Assembly (NCBI GenBank): GCA_903866275.1
Contig: CAIPMU010000012.1
Span: 280,606-344,605, forward strand
Source of the DNA: Vampirovibrio chlorellavorus
Lineage (GTDB): Bacteria > Cyanobacteriota > Vampirovibrionia > Vampirovibrionales > Vampirovibrionaceae
DNA length: 64,000 bases
Direction of reading: 5' to 3'
Position 1 is the first letter of the stretch; each line of letters begins with the position of its first letter. The position numbers and the translations under genes are program-made. Under the pieces are notes generated by a model. It worked only from the letters and a program-made list of their open reading frames with translations, was not told the DNA's origin and did no database searches. This document shows, piece after piece, positions 17,844 to 26,731 of this stretch.

Positions 17844-18290
17844 TTACCTCTTTGTCTTTTCATTAGTAAATATAGATTTCATCTTGTTTCGCAGGATATA
17901 GGGTATGCAAACTTTCATTAAGGCAGATAAAAGCAATGTTATCCAAGTGTCTGGAGTTTTAGATGTATCCAATTCCCCTTTGTGGAAGCTCGCTCTGAAT
18001 CCGAGGTAGCTAAAGCAGGCAAAAAATAGTGCAAGCCAACCGAAAATGAGTAGTAAGACTACCGCTAAGCATTTTGGAAAACCAAGATCTGCTGTATAAA
18101 TCCCAATCGCTCCTAATAGGGCGACGAATCCAAAGCAAACACTGCTAGTGAAGCATACCCCTGCAAAAAATAATGTCCCTACCCACTCTTGTTTCTTTTG
18201 CAAAACCAAGTACCCAAGAAGTTTGTCTAATAACAATCTTCCAAGGTAGAATGCTAATAGGACTGCTAGTACTTTCAAACTACTGGGCAT
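17844..18290 (-). CDS. Small multi-pass membrane protein, unknown
   Basis: 148 aa with about four hydrophobic stretches (about 5-20, 38-62, 72-97 and 117-132) and a basic C-terminus (RNKMKSIFTNEKTKR). No family recognised. The gene is more AT-rich than the housekeeping genes to the left and sits between the broken prepilin gene and tRNA-Ser. Confidence 0.55.
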   Translation of the reverse strand: MPSSLKVLAVLLAFYLGRLLLDKLLGYLVLQKKQEWVGTLFFAGVCFTSSVCFGFVALLGAIGIYTADLGFPKCLAVVLLLIFGWLALFFACFSYLGFRASFHKGELDTSKTPDTWITLLLSALMKVCIPYILRNKMKSIFTNEKTKR

Positions 18291-18400
18291 GCTCTCATTA
18301 TACTAGTGTTGATACCCCTGAAATACCTCTGAGTACTGTACACAAGTGCATAGTGGGAAATCGTTGAAAAATACGGTCAGAGTAGCCAAAGAGGAAAGAG

Positions 18401-18485
18401 TGGCGGAAGTGACAGGATTCGAACCTGCAACCCCTTGCGGGGCGACCGCTTTCGAGGCGGTTCCCTAACCATTCGGCTCACTTCC
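18401..18485 (-). tRNA. tRNA-Ser (CGA)
   Basis: On the minus strand GGAAGTG pairs with CACTTCC as the acceptor stem; the anticodon loop CTCGAAA carries CGA; a long variable arm (CGCCCCGCAAGGGG) makes it a class II tRNA; TTCGAATC is the T loop. G73 and an encoded CCA complete it. Confidence 0.95.
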
Positions 18486-18737
18486 ACGACGAGGGATATC
18501 GTATGCTATAGACTTTGCCAGGCCCACTCGGGGAAATACCAGTGACTCTCTCCGAAAGCGCCAGAGACGCTCGCTAGCAGGTTGAAGACTGGCTGAGGCT
18601 TAGATTGTAAATCGTATTATACACGGAAAACCGCTTCCGCCAAGCAGCGGAATTGATTGTGCGAGAATGGGCACGCGGCTCTATCTCAAAGCCTGACATT
18701 GTCCTGCACCGCACGAGACTCTCGCAATCAACAGGCG

Positions 18738-20315
18738 TTAGTCGAGCAGTTCCAGTTCGCGGGTGTCAAACAGGCGCTGAATGCGCGCAGATAAGTCGTC
18801 ATTGTCCAGATCTCGGGTGAACTGATTGAGTTCACGGGCCATTTGCAGACATTGCGCCGCCTCCAGGCGTTTATCAAGAAAGCTGTAGGCCCGCCCCAGG
18901 TTGTAGTAGGCCAGCGCATAGCGCTGATCCAGGGTGATGGCCTGCTGGAATAATTCGATGGCGTGCTGCACGTCGCCCAGCATGTCCAGATAGATCACGC
19001 CGAGATTGTTGATCGGGATCTCGTAATGCTTGTCCAGCCGGATGGCTTTCTCGTAAAGCTGGATAGCCTCAGTGGCATCCCCGGCCAGCCAGCGTAAATA
19101 CCCCAGATTGGAATAGATACGCGCACTGTTGGGCGTGACCCATATGGCTTTTCGATAAATCAGCTCGGCATTGGCGTAATCTTCCGCCTGAAAGTAGAGC
19201 ATGCCCAGTTGAATGTAGTTTTCAACGGTTTTTGGGTTGAAATCCAAAGCCAGGTGGTAATAAGCCTGCGCGGCCTGTGGATTCTGGAGGTAATCGCAGT
19301 AAATGTTACCGATGCTTTGGGCGACCATGCTCTTCCAGTCAGCGTCAGTGCCTTGTTGCAGGGCGGACTCGTAATGGGCCAGCGCCTGTTTGTAATCGTG
19401 CAGGTAGTAATAGGCATTGGCTAAATTGCAATGGATGTGCGGGTTATTGGGCCTGAGTTCTTGCAGCCGTATGTAAACTGCCGTCATTTCTTCGTAGTTT
19501 TCATGTTCTTCCAGCAGTTGGGCCAGATGATAGTGGGCATCCAGATGGTTGGGGTGCCTTTGGCAGACCTGTTCAAACCAGAAGCGGGCCTGATTGAAGT
19601 CACCGCGTTCCCGCTGGATGTCTCCCATGATTAAACGCACCGTGGCCAAACCGGGATAGGTTGCGGCCAGCTGACTATAACGCACCCATGCTTTTTCAGT
19701 CTGGTTGGATTCTTCCAGCATCCAGGCCTGAATGAGTGCGGGCAGAATGACCAGCCACTGGGCAACTGTCTGCTGATTCAGCGTCCACGGCTGCATCAGC
19801 AAGCTGGTAATCAGGGCGTAACTCGCTTTGATCCAGTGAAAAACTGCTTGCAGACTAAGAGGCCCTTGCAGCGCCAGTTCCTGATGGTTTTGAAAGAGAG
19901 CAAATCGAATCTGTCCACTGTTAAAACCACTGTTGGCCAATGCCTGCTTGAGAAACTGGTTGGAGCGGTGATACTGTGCGGAACGCTGATGAATTAGCCC
20001 CATGATGGTGTAGGCTTCAGCGCGGGCCTTTTTGGAAAGACCCTGATTAGAGGTCTTGGGCTGCTTAGTCAGCGAGATTGCTTTGTGCGCGGCACTCATG
20101 GCACGATCGGGTTGGCCCTTGAGGAAGTAAATCTGACTCATGCGGCTGAACAGCAGTGGGCACTCTGGTGTTTCCTCCAGCTGGCGTGCATAGGCATTCA
20201 AAGCCTCATCCAGACGATTGTCCGGCTCCAGGGCCGAGAGGTGCGCATCCAGATAAAGATTGCCTTGAGTTCGCCCTGAAAAAGCGGCCGTCCAGTTGGC
20301 TGTGTCAGTCGTCAT
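18738..20315 (-). CDS. Long TPR-repeat protein
   Basis: 525 aa, made almost entirely of tetratricopeptide repeats, about ten being clear in the C-terminal two thirds (for example NPHIHCNLANAYYYLHDYKQAL and the following A-Y-Y-N-L-G units). No signal peptide or membrane helix. A start 12 codons further upstream exists, but AGGA eight bases before the ATG at 20315 favours this one. Role unknown; TPR proteins of this shape often act in glycosylation, secretion or pilus assembly. Confidence 0.8.
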   Translation of the reverse strand: MTTDTANWTAAFSGRTQGNLYLDAHLSALEPDNRLDEALNAYARQLEETPECPLLFSRMSQIYFLKGQPDRAMSAAHKAISLTKQPKTSNQGLSKKARAEAYTIMGLIHQRSAQYHRSNQFLKQALANSGFNSGQIRFALFQNHQELALQGPLSLQAVFHWIKASYALITSLLMQPWTLNQQTVAQWLVILPALIQAWMLEESNQTEKAWVRYSQLAATYPGLATVRLIMGDIQRERGDFNQARFWFEQVCQRHPNHLDAHYHLAQLLEEHENYEEMTAVYIRLQELRPNNPHIHCNLANAYYYLHDYKQALAHYESALQQGTDADWKSMVAQSIGNIYCDYLQNPQAAQAYYHLALDFNPKTVENYIQLGMLYFQAEDYANAELIYRKAIWVTPNSARIYSNLGYLRWLAGDATEAIQLYEKAIRLDKHYEIPINNLGVIYLDMLGDVQHAIELFQQAITLDQRYALAYYNLGRAYSFLDKRLEAAQCLQMARELNQFTRDLDNDDLSARIQRLFDTRELELLD

Positions 20316-20351
20316 AGTCACTGTCCTTATGAAGCCTGAATTCCGTTTCAC

Positions 20352-20843
20352 ATCTCTTGCTATTACTCCTATCGGCGGATAGCCTGAAAAACTTTGATTA
20401 AACGGGTGAAAGTGTTACATTTTTTAACCCGGATTCAAGCCGTACTGATTGAAAAATGACTCTAAAATGGCCACTCGACTGCATCTGATAAAACCAACCG
20501 GCCGATCATGACCTCTGGGTGATGCTGTGATGACTCAGTCATGAACGTCTTGTGGCCATCCAATCAGTGCCTTGAAATTCTGACCTCCGGCTTCTGTTTG
20601 TCTATGAGTTGTGGGCTGAACCTGTGCTTTGGGTCGCGTGATGAAAGCAAAGGATGTGCGGGTTCTGTGGGTCTGGCGTCTCACGGTTTAACATCCGGCA
20701 ACAGGTTCGTTGGCTTGAAGTGGATGTTTTGAATGCGCTTGTTTTTGATGGGTTTTATGTTTAAAATAAGCAACTTGCAACACCAGTCTGAACTGTTGAT
20801 TTTAAAGTGGGTTTATAGCCTAATCGCTTAGGGGGAAGGTCTT
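20352..20843. other. Gene-poor stretch
   Basis: About 490 bases without a coding region I trust. A 63-codon plus-strand frame inside it has an unnatural composition. No tRNA, repeat or strong terminator seen. Confidence 0.4.
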
Positions 20844-21413
20844 ATGATGGTTGTACATCAGTCATTTATCGCGTCTGGCATTGCTCAGAATCGACGCAAG
20901 GTTCAAAGAGTTCCACCCAGACGCTTTCTAGCCTCAGGGCCCAGGCCTGCCAGCGTTCCGGTGGTGCATACCAGAGCTGCGGAGTCTGCTGATTCCCTGG
21001 ACATCCCAAAGCCGAGACTGTTTCAGCGGGAGCTGGATACCCAGCAGGATCCGGCTTTGCTGACGCCCCGAGGCCAATGGTTCAAGTTGGGAGAAATCTT
21101 GATGGATGCCTTGCAAACGGAAGGTGAACTCCCGGAACAGGCTATTCTGAAAATTCGTTATGCAGTGGCTCCCCCACTGGAAAAGATCAAAAAAAAGCTG
21201 GAAGAGATGGATCAATTGGCTAAAAGTAACAATTGGAGAATGAAAATAGCACGGCTCAAAGGCTTTCCTCATCAAGTGCCGCCCATGTTATTTGATCACG
21301 ATCCAAACAGCATTACCTTTAAAGTCAATCTTTCCCAAGCCGACATGCCGGAGTTGCATAAATTTGCCAAATTTTTGATAAACAATTATAAATATATGGA
21401 CGCATCGTATTGA
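20844..21413 (+). CDS. Unrecognised basic/Pro-rich protein
   Basis: 189 aa preceded by a strong GGGGGAAGG ribosome site. The first 75 residues are basic and proline-rich (KVQRVPPRRF); a helical segment follows with PLEKIKKKLEEMDQLAK; the C-terminus (NSITFKVNLSQADMPELHKFAKFLI) looks like a small folded domain. No signal peptide. It lies in a run of short unknown genes around the subtilisin-like protease. No function is proposed. Confidence 0.6.
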   Translation: MMVVHQSFIASGIAQNRRKVQRVPPRRFLASGPRPASVPVVHTRAAESADSLDIPKPRLFQRELDTQQDPALLTPRGQWFKLGEILMDALQTEGELPEQAILKIRYAVAPPLEKIKKKLEEMDQLAKSNNWRMKIARLKGFPHQVPPMLFDHDPNSITFKVNLSQADMPELHKFAKFLINNYKYMDASY

Positions 21414-21506
21414 AACGAATGGGTTCTGGTATCATCTCCTGCTTTTAGCAGAATGGCGCTGGTTTAGTCATATAGAACTGGATGTTTGCCCTGAGATTCG
21501 CGGCGT

Positions 21507-21959
21507 TTACATAATCACGTTCAGATGATGCGTTTTCCCCTGTCCACTGAGTTCATCGAAGGGGACGACAAAGGAAACCATACTGCCAGCGTCCTCAGGG
21601 CCGAGTTGACGACCTGAAATGCTGAAATAGTATGGTCCACTGCCCGCAATTTCAAGAATATTCCGTTCCAGACCGTCTTCGGCTATGACGGTGCCTAAAA
21701 TTTTGAGTGAACTGCCGGGGGTGGGCAGGGGCCGAATGCGATCCTTGTTGACCTCAAAAAAGATGTTGCTTTGCTTATGATGCAAAACCCCACGGCTGGC
21801 CTGAATCTGGTTCAGACTGGCGTTGTTTTGAACGGGAACAAACTTCCGATGCTGCTGGGCTTTTCTGGACACGGTCGCTTTGAGTGGCTGACCGTGTACT
21901 TTTAAGCTGGATGTAAGCAATGAAGGACCTCCTGTCGATTGTTCCTGCACACGGTGCAT
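21507..21959 (-). CDS. Unrecognised protein downstream of the S8 protease
   Basis: 150 aa with a Ser/Gln/Lys-rich first half and a more ordered second half (ILEIAGSGPYYFSISGRQLG, MVSFVVPFDEL) that looks beta-rich. Same strand as the protease and 39 bases after it, so probably cotranscribed. It could be a substrate, a propeptide-like inhibitor or unrelated. No clear ribosome site at the first ATG. Confidence 0.5.
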   Translation of the reverse strand: MHRVQEQSTGGPSLLTSSLKVHGQPLKATVSRKAQQHRKFVPVQNNASLNQIQASRGVLHHKQSNIFFEVNKDRIRPLPTPGSSLKILGTVIAEDGLERNILEIAGSGPYYFSISGRQLGPEDAGSMVSFVVPFDELSGQGKTHHLNVIM

Positions 21960-21998
21960 AATAAGTCCATTGTGCCATGAACAGAACGGGTTCTGGGG

Positions 21999-23168
21999 TC
22001 AGGGTGTCTGGTGGCGTTCCAGTCCCATCAGTTTTTTGAGCCAGAAAATCTGATGGGCTTTTTGTGCGGCCACCTGAGGCGCTGCATAGGAAGTACCATG
22101 CAGGGTCTTGGGATTGATGGTTGCCCCTGTTAAGCCATTGAACCACTTGCCTGCGCCCAATGGGTTCATTTGTAGTCTTTCTGTGGGGATGAACCCGGGG
22201 TTTATGGGCTCTGAGGGCTCCTCTTTCAGGGTAATACCTAACAGTTTACCGTTTTTCCCGGTGACAGGGGCAAAACGCTGGTTGACCTGAGCCCAATAAG
22301 CTACCAGTCCATTGTTGCCGCTGTAGGAGGCGACACTCAGGTCGTTGTTCAGGGCCCCTACCGATTTTACGCCTTTGACGAGAGAAAGAATATTGAATTG
22401 GTCCGGTCCGGCGTTACCCGCTGAGAGATACACGGGTTTGATTTTTGCGATCTCCTCCAGTAACTGCATGGCTTCACGAATGTAGGTGCGTTTGTGGTTT
22501 TCGGTGGGGGAGAGTGCCTTGATGCCGAATAAGGGGCGTGAGAATTGAATTTTGTCAAAATTTTCGAGGATAACATCCCGGTATTTGCGGATATTCTGCG
22601 CGTTTAAATCCGGTAGGTTCAAATCTTTTTTCAGGCGTTTAATCGGAATGGGCAACCCGAATGAAATATTGATGGCATCGATGCTTCGGTCGGTTTCCAG
22701 GCGTTTTTTCATTATTTTTAGCGCGCCGGGTAAATCGGCTTGATAACGCCCAAAACTGTGAATGTTCAAGCTTCGAACCCTGGGTGTTTCCAGTCGCACA
22801 ATTTGAATGCCGTGTTGGGCCTTCTTGGCGTGGGCCTCTACAATATCCCCGTGTGTGACCCATCCGTTACCGGGAGTTTCCATCAGAAACCGGTTGGGTT
22901 GCTTGACAAATGCAGGGTCAAAGGGCGTCTTGAAGTCATCAATAATCGCCAGTTTCGGGCCGTTTTTGGAGGCTTTAAATGAATCTTCGGTTCCCGATGC
23001 ATTGGGTGTCAGTTTGGTCGGTCCGGGTTGGGATGCTTTTGGACCTGAGGGCCTGTTGGGCGCCTGAAAAGACATGGTGGTTTTGATACCTGCTTTTGCA
23101 GGCTTTAAAGCCATTTTTGGACCTGTGAAAGATGACACGGTTTGAAATCCGGGTAAATGAATACTCAT
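21999..23168 (-). CDS. Subtilisin-like serine protease (S8), no signal peptide
   Basis: The catalytic triad is readable: D77 in LAIIDDF, H106 in WVTHGDIV and S360 in HGTSYAAPQVAA; N252 in LSAGNAGPDQ is the oxyanion asparagine. An N-terminal 70-residue stretch is Pro/Lys/Ala-rich and lacks a signal peptide, so it would be cytoplasmic or use a non-Sec route. At 389 aa it is compact. The context is short unknown genes, so the substrate is unknown. Confidence 0.85.
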   Translation of the reverse strand: MSIHLPGFQTVSSFTGPKMALKPAKAGIKTTMSFQAPNRPSGPKASQPGPTKLTPNASGTEDSFKASKNGPKLAIIDDFKTPFDPAFVKQPNRFLMETPGNGWVTHGDIVEAHAKKAQHGIQIVRLETPRVRSLNIHSFGRYQADLPGALKIMKKRLETDRSIDAINISFGLPIPIKRLKKDLNLPDLNAQNIRKYRDVILENFDKIQFSRPLFGIKALSPTENHKRTYIREAMQLLEEIAKIKPVYLSAGNAGPDQFNILSLVKGVKSVGALNNDLSVASYSGNNGLVAYWAQVNQRFAPVTGKNGKLLGITLKEEPSEPINPGFIPTERLQMNPLGAGKWFNGLTGATINPKTLHGTSYAAPQVAAQKAHQIFWLKKLMGLERHQTP

Positions 23169-23498
23169 GATCGTTGACCCCTCTTACTAATTCGCTAGAA
23201 TAGAACGCATCAAAATTCACACAAGGTTCCAGAGAACCCTGATCGCTTTGCGTTTAAAAATCCACACTTGAATATTGCCAAATGAATACTGAGAAAGGTT
23301 ATCTGAAATCGAATTGAAATGCAATGCTGAACATGTTGTTTGGCCGGGTTTTATCATGCTTTTCCGGTTGCTTGCTCTGAATGTTTTTGTGAACATGATG
23401 CTGCCTTAATCCTGATCAGCCGTGTTGGCTTTGTCTGATGTCCAGCGTTAAAGCCTTTTTTCTATGGGCCGTTTGATTGATGGGATGAGCTAATTTAA
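23169..23498. other. Gene-free divergent region
   Basis: 330 bases between the divergent protease gene and the next plus-strand gene. No RNA gene or clear terminator seen; promoters for both sides are expected here, but no strong consensus stands out. Confidence 0.4.
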
Positions 23499-24350
23499 AT
23501 GGATTTCAAAATTGTGAAGGGGTTTCTGATGTTGACTGGCGCGACTTGGGCAAGTGCATTTCCTTCGGGTGGGTTGGGTACTTCCCGGTTCCAGAGGTTT
23601 ACAAATCAACACGCAAGCTTATTTCGGGCAGAACGATTTCAGTCCGGCGCTCGGCCGCTCATGGCGAACCTGCAGTCGGATGCCAATATTGACCACTATT
23701 CGAGGCCTGAGCCCGGCTCAGATGCAAGGGCGACCTCAGGTGATGTGCCACTCAGAACCACACGTCGGGGAAAGCCGCTGACCCCTGCCGATTTTCAGCC
23801 GAACCCCGCCATTCTGGCTGTGGAGGAGCGTCGTCGGATTGCACAGTCAATGCATGATCCCTTGATGGCGGTGCTGATAGCAGGGGCTAACGCTCATCAA
23901 AAGCATCAAAAGCTGGAGGCGGCTTATAATCAGGCCTTCAATGCAGGCCTCAGGCAGTATGTCTTTCCGCAGGGTCCGGAATGTCGGGTGAGTGTTTCCC
24001 TGAATTTTCAACAGTCTAAACCCTATTTAAAGGGTACATTTTTTCAACCTCGACTGGAAGTTCGTCCGAAGAAGGAGACTTTGCGATATATCCACCCTGA
24101 GAGTGGACAAGTGCAGAGTCTGGCGCCCTCATGGTTTCTGGGGCGATCTGATAAGCCTTGCCTGTATCTGGGGCATAGTCGATTGGAGAGCAGCCTGCCG
24201 CCCACCACGCCTGAAGGTCAGAAAATGGTCTCAGAGCTCGTGACTCGTCAGATCCACGAAATTTTGCTGCTCTTGTCCACTCAAAGTCTCAAACAGAACC
24301 CAAAGCCCAATGGGCTGTTCTTTCGGCGCTCTGATCAGCAGCTGGTTTAA
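23499..24350 (+). CDS. Unrecognised protein, possibly exported
   Basis: Up to 283 aa. The frame opens at 23499, giving a short lysine-bearing, hydrophobic N-terminus ending ASAF that could be a weak signal peptide. An internal ATG at 23529 has GAAGGGG before it and may be the true start. The middle is disordered and Arg/Pro-rich; residues from about 150 on look folded, with a helix near the end (LVTRQIHEILLLLSTQ). No family recognised. Confidence 0.55.
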   Translation: MDFKIVKGFLMLTGATWASAFPSGGLGTSRFQRFTNQHASLFRAERFQSGARPLMANLQSDANIDHYSRPEPGSDARATSGDVPLRTTRRGKPLTPADFQPNPAILAVEERRRIAQSMHDPLMAVLIAGANAHQKHQKLEAAYNQAFNAGLRQYVFPQGPECRVSVSLNFQQSKPYLKGTFFQPRLEVRPKKETLRYIHPESGQVQSLAPSWFLGRSDKPCLYLGHSRLESSLPPTTPEGQKMVSELVTRQIHEILLLLSTQSLKQNPKPNGLFFRRSDQQLV

Positions 24351-24462
24351 AACAGCAGTTCTACAGCGATTGAGCTGAGGTGTCTTTTTATAAAATGAGC
24401 ATCCGTAGAACATGGAGCGTCTATCATCGGACGACTCTGTCCTGTGCCTGGAGGTCCAGATG

Positions 24463-24816
24463 TTACCAGAGTCCGCTTAACTCCTGAAGCAGGTTCAGGG
24501 TGGTTTCGTTGATCTGGCTGGCGTCATAGGCTTGTAGCGCAATAGCAGCAGTGATCACCTCTTTGATCATGGGGTTTTTCAGGCTGTAAAAGACATGTGT
24601 TCCGTATTTTCGCTCGTTTACAAGCCCATGAAACCTGAATAGCTTGAGATGTTGGGAAACCACTGACTGGCTCACACCAAGGGCCTGCTGAAGTTCGCTC
24701 ACAGCCATTTCTTGCTTTTGGAGCAATCCAATCAACCGAACACGGTCCGGATGAGAAAGAATTCTAAACAGGGAGGACACGGATTTGAGGACCGCATCAA
24801 ATTTTTTGCGTTGCAT
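24463..24816 (-). CDS. ArsR-family winged-helix regulator
   Basis: 117 aa with the ArsR/SmtB fold: LFRILSHPDRVRLIGLL, then the recognition segment ALGVSQSVVSQHLKLFRFHGLV and the wing GTHVFYSL. It contains no cysteine, and the alpha-3 metal motif of ArsR/SmtB is absent, so sensing a thiophilic metal is unlikely. It diverges from the exporter operon, its probable target. Confidence 0.88.
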   Translation of the reverse strand: MQRKKFDAVLKSVSSLFRILSHPDRVRLIGLLQKQEMAVSELQQALGVSQSVVSQHLKLFRFHGLVNERKYGTHVFYSLKNPMIKEVITAAIALQAYDASQINETTLNLLQELSGLW

Positions 24817-24894
24817 GCCAGTTCCAGCGTGTTGCCTATTGTTCTAGTGCTTGATGGCTGTTATTGGATGAACTGAACGTTGTTGAGTTCACAC

Positions 24895-24922
24895 TTGCCT
24901 TAGTACTTTAGTGTATTATAAT
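24895..24922 (+). promoter_or_regulatory. Candidate exporter-operon promoter
   Basis: TTGCCT at 24895-24900 and TATAAT at 24917-24922 are 16 bases apart in the ArsR/ABC divergent gap. The -10 sits in an AT-rich partly symmetric stretch (TATTATAATTTTCTAATATA) that could be the ArsR operator. Confidence 0.5.
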
Positions 24923-24979
24923 TTTCTAATATAAGGCCGTGGCCCTCTCTAAAATGCATCAATTTATGGCAGTTTTGTA

Positions 24980-26731
24980 ATGAAAGAATCCCCTCTGGCA
25001 TTTGATAGCCTGACCCCATTGGAGCGGTTAATCCAGTTACTGTGGGATGATCGCAAGGATCTGCTGGTTCTGATTACTTATACCTCCCTGAACGGCTTGC
25101 TCATGCTGGCTGTGCCACTGACGGCACAGGCTTTGGTGAATACCATTGCGGCTGGCGTCTTTCTGCAGCCGCTGGTGGTTCTTTCGCTGCTCATGCTGGG
25201 TGGCTTGATTTTTGCCGGATGTTTGCGGCTGATGCAACTGACGCTGGTGGAAGTCATACAGCAGCGGGTGTTTGCCAAAATTGCCTTGCGCCTGGCCTAT
25301 CGCTTGCCCCGCATCCGGCTGGAGGCCTTACGCAACGAGTACGTCCCGGAGCTGGCCAATCGTTTCTTTGATGTGGTCACCATCCAAAAGACCTGGGCCA
25401 AGATTCTGTTGGACGGGCCATCGGCCATCCTGCAAATTCTGGTGGGCCTCATTTTGCTGGCTTTTTACAGTCCTATTTTGCTGGCATTCGATATTCTGTT
25501 GATTGCAGGCATGATGCTGGCATTGTGGGGTATGGGGTTTGGCGGGCTCAAAACCAGTATCCAGGAGTCCTATCAGAAGTACCATGTGGCTGGATGGCTG
25601 GAGGATCTGGGGCGTTGTCATATCAGTTTCAAGGTGGCCGGATTGCCCGCGCATTCCCTGCAACACGCCAATCATCTGGTTTCCCGCTATATCGAATCTC
25701 GGGGCCAGCATTTTCGGGTACTCTTTCGCCATGCGGCCACTACGTATCTGATTTACGCTTTGGCCAGTGCGGGTATTCTGGCCATTGGGGGCTGGCTGGT
25801 GATCAACCGTCAGCTGACACTGGGTCAACTGGTCGCCGCCGAGATTATCGTCGTCTCCGTGCTGGCCGCTCTGGAAAAACTCATGCTGCAGATTGAGCCC
25901 TTTTACGATCTCCTCACTGGCATTGATAAGATTGGTCACCTGACTGATCTCCCTGTGGAGCGGGAAGGTGGCGGGGATTTACCCCATAGCCCGCAAGGGG
26001 CAAACGTCCTCTGCCGGGAAGTGGTGTTTGCCTACCCAGAAATGTCACCCATTCTCTCCGAGTTCAATTTGGCGCTGCCTTCGGGGAGCCGTGTAGCTCT
26101 GGTGGGTCTGAGCGGCTCAGGTAAGAGTACCTTGGCGGCCCTCTTGTGTGGTTTACAGGAGCCCACCCGTGGGCTGATTGAAATCAACGGTCACGATCTG
26201 CGGGATTTGGCGTTGAGTAACCTGCGTCGGGCGGTGGCCTGGGCAGGCATTACGCATGAGATTTTTGAAGGGACCATCGAGGAGAATATCACGCTGGGCC
26301 GTTCCTGGGTGACTCCGCAGGATCTTCGCTGGGCGTTGGAGGCCACCTTGCTGGTCGATGATCTGGCGCAGTTACCCGATGGCAAAAAGACGCTCCTGAT
26401 GAGTGAAGGGCGTAATCTGTCGCTGGGTCAGCGCAAGCGTCTGATGATCGCTCGGGCCATCGTGGATCGTCCGCAGTTGTTGATTCTGGATGAAACCTTC
26501 TCGGCGATCGACATTGAGGCCAAGCGTCTGATTCTGAATTTTATTCTGGACAAGGCCCAACCCTGGACGGTGATCCTGATTACCCACCTACCCGAGGTCA
26601 TTCAGCGCGTGGAGCAGGTCTTGATTCTGCACGACGGGAAAATTGTGGAACAGGGCACCCCGAAAGCCTTACTGGGCAATCCTACCGGTCTGTTACCCCA
26701 GTTGTTTCCGACGATAGGAGCGGCTTTCTGA
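24980..26731 (+). CDS. ABC exporter, fused permease and ATPase (type I secretion-like)
   Basis: 583 aa. A six-helix-type membrane domain covers about residues 30-300. The ATPase domain has Walker A GLSGSGKST (about 375-383), signature LSLGQRKR (about 476), Walker B LLILDETFSAID (about 498) and the H-loop ITH. There is no N-terminal C39 peptidase, so substrates with a Gly-Gly leader are not expected. Its TGA overlaps the next ATG by one base, followed by HlyD- and TolC-type genes. Confidence 0.93.
   Translation: MKESPLAFDSLTPLERLIQLLWDDRKDLLVLITYTSLNGLLMLAVPLTAQALVNTIAAGVFLQPLVVLSLLMLGGLIFAGCLRLMQLTLVEVIQQRVFAKIALRLAYRLPRIRLEALRNEYVPELANRFFDVVTIQKTWAKILLDGPSAILQILVGLILLAFYSPILLAFDILLIAGMMLALWGMGFGGLKTSIQESYQKYHVAGWLEDLGRCHISFKVAGLPAHSLQHANHLVSRYIESRGQHFRVLFRHAATTYLIYALASAGILAIGGWLVINRQLTLGQLVAAEIIVVSVLAALEKLMLQIEPFYDLLTGIDKIGHLTDLPVEREGGGDLPHSPQGANVLCREVVFAYPEMSPILSEFNLALPSGSRVALVGLSGSGKSTLAALLCGLQEPTRGLIEINGHDLRDLALSNLRRAVAWAGITHEIFEGTIEENITLGRSWVTPQDLRWALEATLLVDDLAQLPDGKKTLLMSEGRNLSLGQRKRLMIARAIVDRPQLLILDETFSAIDIEAKRLILNFILDKAQPWTVILITHLPEVIQRVEQVLILHDGKIVEQGTPKALLGNPTGLLPQLFPTIGAAF

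Noticed and set aside
20541..20732. A 63-codon plus-strand frame.
   Set aside because: Cys/Gly/Ser-rich, no ribosome site, no neighbours suggesting function.
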